Shown here one piece after another: positions 15,729 through 22,291 of a DNA stretch of 25,174 nucleotides; position 1 is the stretch's first letter; the number at the start of each line of letters is the position of its first letter. The DNA is from Candidatus Methylomirabilota bacterium (GTDB lineage Bacteria; Methylomirabilota; Methylomirabilia; Methylomirabilales; CSP1-5): contig JAKEGQ010000170.1 in NCBI GenBank assembly GCA_022615475.1, forward strand, positions 1 to 25,174, read 5' to 3'. The notes below the pieces were generated by a model, which saw only the letters and a list, made by a program, of their open reading frames with translations, was not told the DNA's origin and did not search any database. A program made the translations under genes and the position numbers.

Positions 15729-16524
15729 AGACCCCCTCCCGGGCCTCCTGTCCCACGGGGGAGCCCCGGGCCTTTTCCACGAGCTTCGCCGCCCAGATCC
15801 CCACTTCATACAGGAGGCAGAGGGGACCCGCCATCAGGAGCTGGTTGAAGATATCAGGAGTTGGGGTCAGGATAGCGGCGACGACGAAGTTCGCGAGGAT
15901 GGCGTACTTGCGATTTCGGGCGAGAAACTTGGAGGTGACGAGGCCCAGGCGGGCGGCGAGACTGATGAGGAGGGGGAGTTGAAAGATGACGCCGAAGGCG
16001 AGCATGAACTTGGCGGTAAAATCGATAAAGAGGCCGATCGAGAGCATCGGCGTGAGGTGCTCGGTCTTATAGGTGAGGAGGAAGCTCATGGCGAAAGGGA
16101 GGACGAGGAAGTAACAGAAGAGGAGCCCAATGAAGAAGAAAATGGTCCCGAGGATGACGAAGGGAAGGGCAAAGCGCCTCTCCCGCTCAAGCAGACCGGG
16201 AGAGACGAATCGCCACACCTCGAAGAGGATCACGGGTGTAGTCAGGATGAGGCCGGCGAGGAAGCCGATCTTGATATGGGCCCAGAAGGCCTCTGCCGGG
16301 GCAAGGAAGATCAGCTCGGGCGGCGCCTTCGAGGTGATGACCAGGTAGGGGGCGCTCTTCTGAAAGGCAAAGGTGGTGGTCAGCACCCGCATGAGGAGCG
16401 CCAGAATCTCCTCGGAGAAGTTGAAGGCGATCGCGAAGCCGACGCCGATGGCGATGAGCGAGACGATCAGTCGCCTTCGGAGCTCCTCCAGGTGGGAAAG
16501 GAAAGGCATCCTATCATCAGCCAT
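15727..16524 (-). CDS. tatC: Sec-independent protein translocase TatC
   Basis: A 265-residue polytopic inner-membrane receptor for twin-arginine signal peptides. The conserved N-terminal PFLSHLEELRRRL is present, followed by six hydrophobic segments and the typical TatC central motifs (APAEAFWAHIKIGFLAG, PVILFEVWRFVSPGLLERERR, YFLVLPFAMSFLL, LPLLISLAARLGLV and the late ILTPTPDIFNQLLMAGPLCLLYE). Length is normal. ATG 16524 overlaps the tatA stop by 8 nt (ATGGCTGA), an arrangement that favours coupled translation. A later in-frame ATG at 16509 (MPFLSHLEEL) is possible. Together with tatA it makes a minimal TatAC system in this window; no separate tatB is seen. Confidence 0.97.
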   Translation of the reverse strand: MADDRMPFLSHLEELRRRLIVSLIAIGVGFAIAFNFSEEILALLMRVLTTTFAFQKSAPYLVITSKAPPELIFLAPAEAFWAHIKIGFLAGLILTTPVILFEVWRFVSPGLLERERRFALPFVILGTIFFFIGLLFCYFLVLPFAMSFLLTYKTEHLTPMLSIGLFIDFTAKFMLAFGVIFQLPLLISLAARLGLVTSKFLARNRKYAILANFVVAAILTPTPDIFNQLLMAGPLCLLYEVGIWAAKLVEKARGSPVGQEAREGV

Positions 16525-16783
16525 CGGGCTGATCACCCTTGGAAGGAGCAGGCTCGGCAGAAGCGGTTTGGGGGGCAGCGCCCGGTGGCTGAGGTGAAGG
16601 TTTTTCCTCTTCGTCGAGCTGGAGATCAGCGCTCAGTCCCGCTTTGAGCTCCTCGGACGCTCGCTTGAACTCCGCCAGGCCGCGGCCCAAGGCCCTGCCC
16701 AGATCCGGGAGCTTCTTGGGACCGAAGACCAGCAGGGCGACGATGAAGATGACGATCAGTTCGGGCATTCCGATGCCGAACAT
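16517..16783 (-). CDS. tatA: Twin-arginine translocase TatA/TatE-family subunit
   Basis: An 88-residue membrane protein that forms the Tat translocation pore with TatC. It has an N-terminal transmembrane helix (MPELIVIFIVALLVF) with the acidic residue Glu8, the hinge FGPKKLPDLGRALG, an amphipathic helix (GLAEFKRASEELKAG) and a disordered Pro/Ala/Glu-rich tail. All are hallmarks of TatA/TatE. In organisms with a TatAC-only system this protein also does the TatB job. GAGGG lies upstream of ATG 16783. The gene overlaps tatC by 8 nt and has a promoter-like sequence in the 67-bp gap behind it. Confidence 0.95.
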   Translation of the reverse strand: MFGIGMPELIVIFIVALLVFGPKKLPDLGRALGRGLAEFKRASEELKAGLSADLQLDEEEKPSPQPPGAAPQTASAEPAPSKGDQPDG

Positions 16784-16802
16784 AGGGCATTCCCTCAGGA
16801 AA

Positions 16803-16832
16803 AGGCTACAGGGAGGGAGGGAGGAGTGTCAA
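16803..16832 (-). promoter_or_regulatory. Putative promoter of tatA-tatC with a polypurine spacer
   Basis: On the minus strand a perfect TTGACA (16827-16832) is followed by an 18-nt spacer and TAGCCT (16803-16808). The spacer is made of CTCC/CCTC units; on the plus strand it reads GGGAGGGAGGGAGGAG. The weak -10 keeps confidence moderate. Confidence 0.45.
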
Positions 16833-16850
16833 GCCGATTCTCCCGCCACG

Positions 16851-17504
16851 TCACCGGTAAAAGACGCGCTTGAGTTGTTCCACTCCCTTGGTGGACGTCA
16901 GCGCGAGGATCGTGTCATTGGGGAGGAAGGTGGTGCTTCCCCGAGGGAAGACGATCTGGTCTCCTCGGATGATGGAGATGAGGACGCTGTCTGCCGGAAG
17001 CGGGAGGTCTTTCAATGAAACACTCAACGCTGGAGAGTCAGGAGGGAGCACGAGCTCTACGATCTCAAGGTCGCCCTTCCCGAGGGCCAGCAGAGGAAGG
17101 ATCTCGGTGGTGATGGCCCCCTGCTCGATGAGGTTGCAAATGATACCGGTACTGGACACGGTGAGGTCAATTCCCAGCTTTTCAAAGGTCGTCCGGCTTC
17201 TCGGATCGATGACACGTGCAATCACCCTTGGAACCTTTAGGAGGCGCCTGGCCAGGAGACAGGCGATCAGGTTTGTTTCGTCCTGATCGGCCACGGCGAT
17301 CAGGACATTGGCCCGCTCGGTGCCCGCCCTCCGGAGCAGGGCGACGTCGCACTCCCCCCGCACAACAACCTCACCATACTCCTCCGTGAAGAGCCTGCAC
17401 CGGTCTTCATTCGGCTCGATCACGGTCACCTCGTGCCCACGCGCCAAAAGGGCCTTGGTCAGGTGGTAGCCGACGGTGCCTCCCCCGACGATGACGACGT
17501 TCAC
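16851..17504 (-). CDS. TrkA/KtrA-type NAD-binding K+ channel regulator (RCK_N plus RCK_C)
   Basis: A 217-residue cytoplasmic regulator. The Rossmann domain (1 to about 125) has VVIVGGGTVGYHL with the GxGxxG signature and an acidic residue ending strand 2 (VIEPNEDRC), then GECDVALLRRAG and VLIAVADQDETNLIA. The C-terminal TrkA_C-like domain (about 135-217) reads LEIVELVLPPDSPALSVSLKDLPLPADSVLISIIRG ... FLPNDTILALTS. This is the KtrA-type single-repeat layout. It starts at GTG 17504, with AAGGAG about 10 nt upstream. It follows another RCK_N protein 24 bp away in one transcript. No TrkH/KtrB or channel pore gene is visible in the window. Confidence 0.9.
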   Translation of the reverse strand: MNVVIVGGGTVGYHLTKALLARGHEVTVIEPNEDRCRLFTEEYGEVVVRGECDVALLRRAGTERANVLIAVADQDETNLIACLLARRLLKVPRVIARVIDPRSRTTFEKLGIDLTVSSTGIICNLIEQGAITTEILPLLALGKGDLEIVELVLPPDSPALSVSLKDLPLPADSVLISIIRGDQIVFPRGSTTFLPNDTILALTSTKGVEQLKRVFYR

Positions 17505-17528
17505 CTTTCCCGTTCTCCTTTCGGCCCG

Positions 17529-17990
17529 TTATCGTATCAAGGATTCAAACATCGCCTGGGCCCCGAGGGTGAGGGGGCAGATGGCCTCAACGCCCAGTTC
17601 CTGGGCGATTTCGAGCCGGCGAGGGTTGATGATCCCAATGATCACCCGGGGGACCTGGTATAGCTCCTTTGCGATCACCGCGGCCATGAGATTTACATAG
17701 TCATTATCCGTGACGGCAACAAGGGCGTCGACCCCCTGAATCCCGGCCGTCTTGAGGAGCTCCTCGTCGCTGCCGCTTCCGACGATACACCGGATGCGAG
17801 TCTTGGCTGTCAGCGTCGCCTGAACCTTGCCCGTCTCCGGGGTCGCGATCCGCTGAACGACCAGATCTTCCCCTAGCATCTTAAAGGACCTCGGCTCACG
17901 GTCCACGATAACCACCTCGTGGCCCTGGCCCACCAACTGTCCGGCCAAGAAGGAGCCGACCCGCCCGGAGCCAACGATGAGTGCCTTCAT
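17529..17990 (-). CDS. TrkA-N domain protein with an inserted segment and no RCK_C
   Basis: A 153-residue Rossmann protein: MKALIVGSGRVGSFLAGQL (GxGxxG), then VVIVDREPRS with the acidic NAD-binding residue, IVGSGSDEELLKTAGI, DALVAVTDNDYVNLMAA and a closing GAQAMFESLIR. It stops where RCK_N ends, so the C-terminal ligand domain is missing. It also has about 20 extra residues (roughly 42-64, LVVQRIATPETGKVQATLTA) between helix 2 and strand 3 where relatives pass directly to the GDGTD-like loop. ATG 17990 with GGAGAGG upstream is preferred over the adjacent in-frame TTG. It is the first gene after the TTGACA promoter. It probably pairs with the following KtrA-like protein as a heteromeric gating ring; this is inferred from adjacency. 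Confidence 0.85.
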   Translation of the reverse strand: MKALIVGSGRVGSFLAGQLVGQGHEVVIVDREPRSFKMLGEDLVVQRIATPETGKVQATLTAKTRIRCIVGSGSDEELLKTAGIQGVDALVAVTDNDYVNLMAAVIAKELYQVPRVIIGIINPRRLEIAQELGVEAICPLTLGAQAMFESLIR

Positions 17991-18028
17991 CAACCTCTCC
18001 GTTTGCAGCCTGTAGAGGGGCGGCGGAT

Positions 18029-18057
18029 TCTATACGCCCTTTGCCCGACGCTGTCAA
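18029..18057 (-). promoter_or_regulatory. Strong sigma-70 promoter of the TrkA-like pair
   Basis: On the minus strand, a perfect TTGACA (18052-18057), a 17-nt spacer and TATAGA (18029-18034). The start near 18022 leaves a leader of about 30 nt to ATG 17990, holding GGAGAGG. This separates the TrkA pair from the upstream DUF47 gene. Confidence 0.82.
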
Positions 18058-18178
18058 GAGGAGCGGGCGAGAGAGACGGCCATTGATGGTATCGGTGCAC
18101 GAGTTCGGCACCGGGGAACGCGGACAGACCTCGGAGGACGGGGAGAAGGCTCTCACGCATGACGGGACCCCGGAGGGG

Positions 18179-18793
18179 TTAGGCGCTCTTCAGGGCGATA
18201 CTCTCCACAATGTTCGCCACGTCCTCACAGCGGTCGGTGGCCGTCTCAAGGATCTCGTAGATCTCCTTCCACTTGATCACGCCCAGCGGTGGCCGCTCGC
18301 CATCAAACAGGGCGGCCGTGGCCTCCCGGTAGACCTCGTCAGCTGCATTCTCTAGGCGGTTAATCTCGATGCAGTACCCCTCGACATCTTCCAGCTTGGG
18401 CATGTGCGAGACCGCCTTGACCATCTGCTCGGCGGAGGTCACGATGATTCCGCACATCCTCTTGGCCTCAGGGGTTACCTCATCGATCTTGTATAGGACC
18501 ATCCGTGAGGCCGCAGCCTCTATGGCATCCATGACGTTATCGAGGGCCGTGGTGAGCGCATGAATATCTTCCCGATCCAGGGGGGTGATGAAGGTCTGGT
18601 TCAGCATCCGCATGATGCGATGGGTGATCTTGTCCCCTTCGTGCTCAAAGTCCGCGATCCTTTTCCACGATTCCTGGGGATCCCGATAGTGGTCGAACAT
18701 CTCCTTGAGGGCCTGGGCCCCTGCCAGGGCGTTCTGCGCTGCCTCTTTGAACAAGTCGAAGAACTTCTGTAGGTGGGGGACCGACTGAAACAC
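18179..18793 (-). CDS. DUF47 family PhoU-like protein
   Basis: A 204-residue all-helical protein of the DUF47/TIGR00153 family, related to PhoU. The family motifs are visible: ADFEHEGDKITHRIMRMLNQTFITPLDREDIHALTTALDNVMDAIEAAASRM, and later INRLENAADEVYREATAALF ... WKEIYEILETATDRCEDVANIVESIALKSA. The conserved acidic ExxxD-type positions, thought to bind metal ions, are intact. It starts at GTG 18793 with GAGGAGGG just upstream. The family normally sits beside a PiT phosphate permease and is thought to modulate it. Here no pit gene is adjacent: ddl lies behind it (59 bp) and a promoter of the TrkA pair in front. Confidence 0.9.
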   Translation of the reverse strand: MFQSVPHLQKFFDLFKEAAQNALAGAQALKEMFDHYRDPQESWKRIADFEHEGDKITHRIMRMLNQTFITPLDREDIHALTTALDNVMDAIEAAASRMVLYKIDEVTPEAKRMCGIIVTSAEQMVKAVSHMPKLEDVEGYCIEINRLENAADEVYREATAALFDGERPPLGVIKWKEIYEILETATDRCEDVANIVESIALKSA

Positions 18794-18852
18794 GGACCCT
18801 CCTCGGGTGCTCCCCGAACCACGATGTGCCTACTCGCCGCCCGAACAGGTTG

Positions 18853-19959
18853 TCAACGATCCGTCGGGTGATAGATCGTGACCCACCGACTCCGCTCGGC
18901 GTGGCGTTCTAGGGCGAGCTGGATCAGCCGGCCCACGAGATCCGGATAGCTCAGGCCGCTGGCCTCCCAGAGCTTCGGATAAACCGACGTGGCCGTGAAA
19001 CCGGGAATCGTGTTGATCTCGTTGGCGTAGAGTTTTCCCGAGGCCCGCTCCAGGAAGAAATCGACCCGGGCCATCCCGGCACAATCGATCGCCTGATAGG
19101 CCCTGATGGCCTGCGCCTGGACCTCCTGGGCGAGTGGGGGAGGGAGCGGAGCCGGAATCCGCGCCTCGCTCATGCCGGGCTCATACTTGGCCCGGTAATC
19201 GTACCAGAGCCGTTTGGGGACGATCTCGCCGACCATTGACGCCTCCGGTGCGTCGTTGCCCAGGATCCCACACTCGATCTCCCGGCAGTCCAGGCCTTGC
19301 TCGACCAGGATCTTGCGGTCGTATCGAAAGGCCTCGGAAATGGCCTGATCGAGACTCACACGATGTGTCGCCCGACTCACCCCGACGCTCGAGCCCAGGT
19401 TGCTGGGCTTGACGAAGATCGGATACACAAAGGCCTGTTCCAGCTGGCTCAAGGCCGCGGCGGGGTCTTCCCGCCAGGACCGGGCCGTGAGGACGCGATA
19501 CGGCACGACCGGGAGCCCCGCTTGCTGGAAGGCGACCTTCGTCGCCACCTTATCCATGCCGAGCGCCGAGGCCATGACCCCGCATCCCACGTACGGCACC
19601 CCCAAAAGCTCGAGCAGCCCTTGGACCGTGCCATCTTCCCCAAACGTCCCATGCAGGACGGGAAAGACCACATCGATGGACTCCTGCAGCCAGCGTGCCA
19701 CCCCCTCCGGTTCCACGCTCACGAGCGGGCGTGCCGACGACCCCGGAACGACGCCGACCCTGGTCCCCTTTTCCACCGACAGTTGATCCGGCCCCTTCAC
19801 CAAGACCCACTCCCCGTGCGGTGTGATCCCGATGGGGAGCACCTCATACCGAGAAGGGTCCAGGGCAGCCAGGACGGATCGGGCCGAGGCAAGGGAGACC
19901 TCGTGCTCGCCCGACCGGCCCCCGAAGAGGAGACCCACCCTCATCCGTGCGCCGGCCAT
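18853..19959 (-). CDS. ddl: D-alanine--D-alanine ligase
   Basis: A 368-residue ATP-grasp enzyme that makes the D-Ala-D-Ala dipeptide of peptidoglycan in the cytoplasm. Motifs in order: LLFGGRSGEHEVSLASA, the DVVFPVLHGTFGEDGTVQGLLEL loop, GVPYVGCGVMASALGMDK, VYPIFVKPSNLGSSVGVS, ILVEQGLDCREIECGILG, YDYRAKYEPG, CAGMARVDFFLE and ANEINTIPGFTATSVYPKLWEASG. The DYRAKY omega loop supports D-Ala rather than D-lactate as acceptor. Length fits the longer Ddl class (E. coli DdlA type). ATG 19959 has GAGGAG 5 nt upstream; ATG 19944 is a poorer alternative. It stands apart from mur/ftsQ genes. It precedes the DUF47 gene on the same strand, so cotranscription is possible. Confidence 0.96.
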   Translation of the reverse strand: MAGARMRVGLLFGGRSGEHEVSLASARSVLAALDPSRYEVLPIGITPHGEWVLVKGPDQLSVEKGTRVGVVPGSSARPLVSVEPEGVARWLQESIDVVFPVLHGTFGEDGTVQGLLELLGVPYVGCGVMASALGMDKVATKVAFQQAGLPVVPYRVLTARSWREDPAAALSQLEQAFVYPIFVKPSNLGSSVGVSRATHRVSLDQAISEAFRYDRKILVEQGLDCREIECGILGNDAPEASMVGEIVPKRLWYDYRAKYEPGMSEARIPAPLPPPLAQEVQAQAIRAYQAIDCAGMARVDFFLERASGKLYANEINTIPGFTATSVYPKLWEASGLSYPDLVGRLIQLALERHAERSRWVTIYHPTDR

Positions 19960-20054
19960 CTGATCTCCTCGGCCGCGCACGCCTGGCAAGGCTGCGGCAT
20001 TGTGTGGTAAGCTCTTCCCTGCAAAGACGGGTTCAGGGTCGTTGGGAGCGTGCC

Positions 20055-20315
20055 ATGATCCCTGGCTTCAATACAAACCTTTCTCATGGCCAGCAGGCCT
20101 ACCATGTCCAGACTGAGGATGTGGGGGGAGATACCCCTCACGTCCTGACCCTGGCGTACCGCGGCGGCGCCGTGGTCGCCCAGATCAAGACGCCCTACAG
20201 CGAGCTCCTCGGTGCACACCCTTCCCCCGAGGCGTTGCGCGCGCTCATGACCAGCCAGCACCGCCAGATGATCGCGGACATTCAGGCGGGGAAATTCGAG
20301 GGCGAGCGACCCTGA
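20055..20315 (+). CDS. Small conserved protein of unknown function (HVQTED motif)
   Basis: An 86-residue soluble protein opening MIPGFNTNLSHGQQAYHVQTEDVG. From memory, similar short proteins with an FN-x-x-HVQTEDxG start and a KTxY segment occur in delta-proteobacteria and relatives, without a known role; no search was possible here. The layout looks like beta hairpins (residues 15-45, including VLTLAYRGGAVVAQIKTPY) followed by one amphipathic helix (about 57-80). No cysteines, membrane segment or signal peptide is present. ATG 20055 follows GGGAG; the longer frame back to 19947 overlaps the ddl start and lacks support. It is divergent from ddl and ends 5 bp before convergent ubiX, so it is its own transcription unit. 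Confidence 0.72.
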   Translation: MIPGFNTNLSHGQQAYHVQTEDVGGDTPHVLTLAYRGGAVVAQIKTPYSELLGAHPSPEALRALMTSQHRQMIADIQAGKFEGERP

Positions 20316-20320
20316 TCGGC

Positions 20321-20911
20321 TCACCGAAGTCCCGACCATCGCCGAGTGAGATCTGTGTGAATCCCCACCTGGTCCAGGATCCGCCCGACAATCTGGTCGA
20401 GCATCTCGGAGACCGTCGTCGGGCGCTGGTAAAAGGGGGGAATGGGAGGCGCGATCGTCACGCCCAGGCGGGCCAGGCGCAAGAGGTTCTCGAGATGGAT
20501 GGCGTGGAGCGGACTCTCGCGCGGCACGAGAACCAGGTGTTTCCCCTCCTTGAGGACCACGTCCGCCGCCCGCCCGATCAGGGTATCCGCAAACCCCGAT
20601 GCGATGCCGGCAAGGGTCTTCATCGAGCAGGGGGCGATAAGCATGGCGCGGACGTTGGGGGCCATGTAGGAGCCGCTGGCGAGGGGCGCCGCCATGTCGT
20701 GCGGGGCATGATAGTATGTCGCTAACGCCTTGAGGTCCCCGATCGCCCGCCCTGTCTCCTCCCGGATGACGATCTCGGCACCCTGCGAGATGATGAGGTG
20801 GACCGCATCGCCCCGCTCGGCCAGCACCTCCAGGAGGCGCACCCCCACAGCCGCCCCGCTCCCCCCGGTGATGGCCAGAACCAACTCCTGACCCGCCGCG
20901 TGCATCTCCAT
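20321..20911 (-). CDS. ubiX: Flavin prenyltransferase UbiX
   Basis: A 196-residue FMN-binding enzyme that prenylates FMN to make the cofactor for UbiD-type decarboxylases. The N-terminal Rossmann-like motif VLAITGGSGAAVGVRLLEVL, the IISQGAE segment, ASGSYMAPNVRAMLIAPCSMKTLAGIASG and the C-terminal LVPRESPLHAIHLENLLRLARLGVTIAPPIPPFY are typical of the family; the conserved Ser-Gly and PCSMKT loops bind FMN and the prenyl phosphate. Length is normal. GAGGG lies just before ATG 20911; ATG 20905 is an alternative. No ubiD is in the window, so its partner (ubiquinone, menaquinone or aromatic decarboxylase) is unknown. Confidence 0.96.
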   Translation of the reverse strand: MEMHAAGQELVLAITGGSGAAVGVRLLEVLAERGDAVHLIISQGAEIVIREETGRAIGDLKALATYYHAPHDMAAPLASGSYMAPNVRAMLIAPCSMKTLAGIASGFADTLIGRAADVVLKEGKHLVLVPRESPLHAIHLENLLRLARLGVTIAPPIPPFYQRPTTVSEMLDQIVGRILDQVGIHTDLTRRWSGLR

Positions 20912-20939
20912 TGCCCTCGCGTGCGCCCAACCGGGCTCA

Positions 20940-20967
20940 ACATTACATAGGGTTTCAGTGGTGTCAA
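20940..20967 (-). promoter_or_regulatory. Possible promoter of ubiX
   Basis: A perfect TTGACA on the minus strand (20962-20967), then a 16-nt spacer and a poor -10 TAATGT (20940-20945), about 30 nt upstream of the ubiX start. The perfect -35 element is the main support. Confidence 0.4.
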
Positions 20968-20973
20968 CAGCAA

Positions 20974-21243
20974 TCAGAGTTGCTTGTAGAGGTAGGCGCC
21001 GAGGAGGAGCCCCAACAGGGAGGCGAGATTGATGCGGACGACGAAGCCGAACGTGAGGGACACGATCCTAAGGTTGAGGGTGGCCGGCGGATCGAGACCC
21101 GGCGAGATCCCCCGCGAAAAGATGCGGTCAAGAATGCCACCGGGAAAGAGGTAGGCGATCAACTCTCCTAAGGCGGCACCGATGAGGGCCCCTAGGATGA
21201 TGATTACGATGAACGCAGCCGTTCCCCCGGGTTTCTTCGCCAG
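20974..21243 (-). CDS. DUF4321 membrane protein, apparent CTG start
   Basis: An 89-residue protein with two membrane helices. The first (about 10-32) reads AAFIVIIILGALIGAALGELIAYLFPGG and the second (about 62-88) is SLTFGFVVRINLASLLGLLLGAYLY, the DUF4321 signature (TFGF...RINLASLLGLLL). No ATG or GTG exists in this frame after the upstream stop. CTG at 21243 gives the usual family N-terminus (AKKPGG...) and has GGAGGG 7 nt upstream. The in-frame TTG at 21162 would delete the first helix. The function of the family is unknown; members often sit near rodA/mreB or Maf-like genes elsewhere. Here it lies between hemD and ubiX on the same strand. Confidence 0.8.
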   Translation of the reverse strand: MAKKPGGTAAFIVIIILGALIGAALGELIAYLFPGGILDRIFSRGISPGLDPPATLNLRIVSLTFGFVVRINLASLLGLLLGAYLYKQL

Positions 21244-21349
21244 GGCCCACCCCTCCGTCTTACCCGGGCATCTCTCAATTGACTGCGCGAGATATCAGCC
21301 GGCAGTATGCTGGCACGAAAGCACACGGGATGCAAGGGCGAAATTCGCA

Positions 21350-22189
21350 TTAGCGCGAGGGGGGCCTGAGAAAAGGCAGTTGCGTGGCGACCGCTTGTGC
21401 GAGAGCAGGGATCGTAAACGCGGCCGGCATGATGTGCGCGGGGAGGCCGTACCGAGCCGCCGTCTCGGCGGTGATCGGCCCGATGCAGGCGATGGTCACA
21501 TCCTTGAGGAGCGCGGCAAGATCCTGCCCCGGAAACATCTCGACAAAGTTCACCACGGTCGAGGAGCTGGTAAAGGTCACCGCGTCGATCTGCGCGACCC
21601 GCAACAAATCCAGGACGGCGCCAGCCTGATCGGTCACCGGCACGGTGCGATACACGGCCACGACCTCGACCTCGGCTCCCCGCTCGCGAAGCCCAGTAGG
21701 GAGGACCTCGCGCGCCTCGGCCGCCCTCGGGATGAGGAAACGCATTCCGCCGAGATCTCGGTCCAAGGCCTCGAGGATCGCCTCGGCGCGGTACTCATCC
21801 GGTACCAGGTCCGGGTGCAGCCCCACTTCCTGCAGCGCCGCCGCCGTCGCCGGGCCGATCGCGGCCACCCGGATGCCGTCGAGTGCTCGGAGGTCTCTTC
21901 CCCCTTCTTGCAGGCGCCTGAGAAAGCATCGGACCCCGTTGGCACTGGTGAAGATGATCCATTGAAAGCTGGCGATGCATTCGAGGGCACGATCCACCGC
22001 CCCCCATTCGTCTGGCGCACGGATGGCAATCGTCGGGCATTCGATCACCTCCGCCCCATAGTCCTCCAGGAGCTCAGCAAACTCACCCTGCTGTTCTCGG
22101 GCTCGGGTCACCACGATCCGCCGACCTAAGAGCGGCAGAAAGACCTTTTCCTTTGGCTTCGGGTTCATGGCATCTGTTTCACGCTTCAT
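21350..22189 (-). CDS. hemD: Uroporphyrinogen-III synthase
   Basis: A 279-residue enzyme that cyclises hydroxymethylbilane to uroporphyrinogen III. The family is divergent, but the order of motifs is clear: LLGRRIVVTRAREQQGEFAELLEDYGAEVIECPTI, FQWIIFTSANGVRCFLRRL, IRVAAIGPATAAALQEVG, GMRFLIPRAAEAREVLPTGL, VEVVAVYRTVP, IDAVTFTSSSTVVNF and IACIGPITAETAARYGL. These are the two interleaved alpha/beta domains with the TSANGV, TSSSTV and GP-TA signatures. The start is uncertain: ATG 22189 and ATG 22168 both lack a Shine-Dalgarno. The first 15 residues are encoded by decayed heptad repeats continuing from the intergenic array, so the true protein may start at 22168. It follows hemC, in the heme/siroheme pathway. 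Confidence 0.93.
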   Translation of the reverse strand: MKRETDAMNPKPKEKVFLPLLGRRIVVTRAREQQGEFAELLEDYGAEVIECPTIAIRAPDEWGAVDRALECIASFQWIIFTSANGVRCFLRRLQEGGRDLRALDGIRVAAIGPATAAALQEVGLHPDLVPDEYRAEAILEALDRDLGGMRFLIPRAAEAREVLPTGLRERGAEVEVVAVYRTVPVTDQAGAVLDLLRVAQIDAVTFTSSSTVVNFVEMFPGQDLAALLKDVTIACIGPITAETAARYGLPAHIMPAAFTIPALAQAVATQLPFLRPPSR

Positions 22190-22231
22190 AATTCACTGTA
22201 CTTGGTTCACGGTTCACAGTTGACAGTTCAC
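22176..22231. repeat. Phased heptad array GTGAACY between hemC and hemD
   Basis: Eight consecutive 7-bp units in strict phase. Read on the plus strand from 22176: GTTTCAC, GCTTCAT, AATTCAC, TGTACTT, GGTTCAC, GGTTCAC, AGTTGAC, AGTTCAC. The consensus is RGTTCAC (GTGAACY on the minus strand). Degeneracy increases toward hemD, whose upstream ATG lies inside the second unit. An ATGAACC in the same phase at 22162-22168 suggests the array once reached further. Confidence 0.8.
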
Positions 22232-22253
22232 AGACGGCGATTCCGGACCTACG

Positions 22254-22267
22254 GTGAACTGTGAACC
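22254..22267. repeat. Inverted pair of the same heptad, hairpin partner
   Basis: GTGAACT-GTGAACC in the opposite orientation. It pairs with 22211-22224 (GGTTCACAGTTGAC) with one mismatch in 14 bp, forming a stem around a loop of about 29 nt, between the hemC stop and the hemD start. This could be an mRNA hairpin or a palindromic repeat end. Confidence 0.7.
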
Positions 22268-22291
22268 ATGACGCTAGTCATTAGCGGCACC

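Noticed and set aside
15598..16647. A 349-residue plus-strand open frame opposite tatC and tatA
   Set aside because: It is antisense to two certain genes and has the highly charged Glu/Asp/Gly composition that arises opposite a hydrophobic membrane protein gene.
18093..18113. 6-bp hairpin CGGTGC/GCACCG considered as the DUF47 terminator
   Set aside because: A short stem, no T-run and about 65 nt from the stop; not distinguishable from chance.
19984..19999. GG-N10-GC spacing between ddl and the small HVQTED gene
   Set aside because: The -12 part reads CGGCA rather than TTGCW and the -24 part has a mismatch. Two-dinucleotide spacing is expected by chance in GC-rich DNA.
21298..21314. Hairpin GCCGGC/GCTGGC after hemD
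   Set aside because: Only six pairs including a wobble and no T-run; hemD and the DUF4321 gene may well be cotranscribed.
21310..21325. CTGGCACG resembling a perfect sigma-54 -24 element upstream of the hemD stop
   Set aside because: The required GC ten bases after GG is absent (CA instead), and no plus-strand gene follows.
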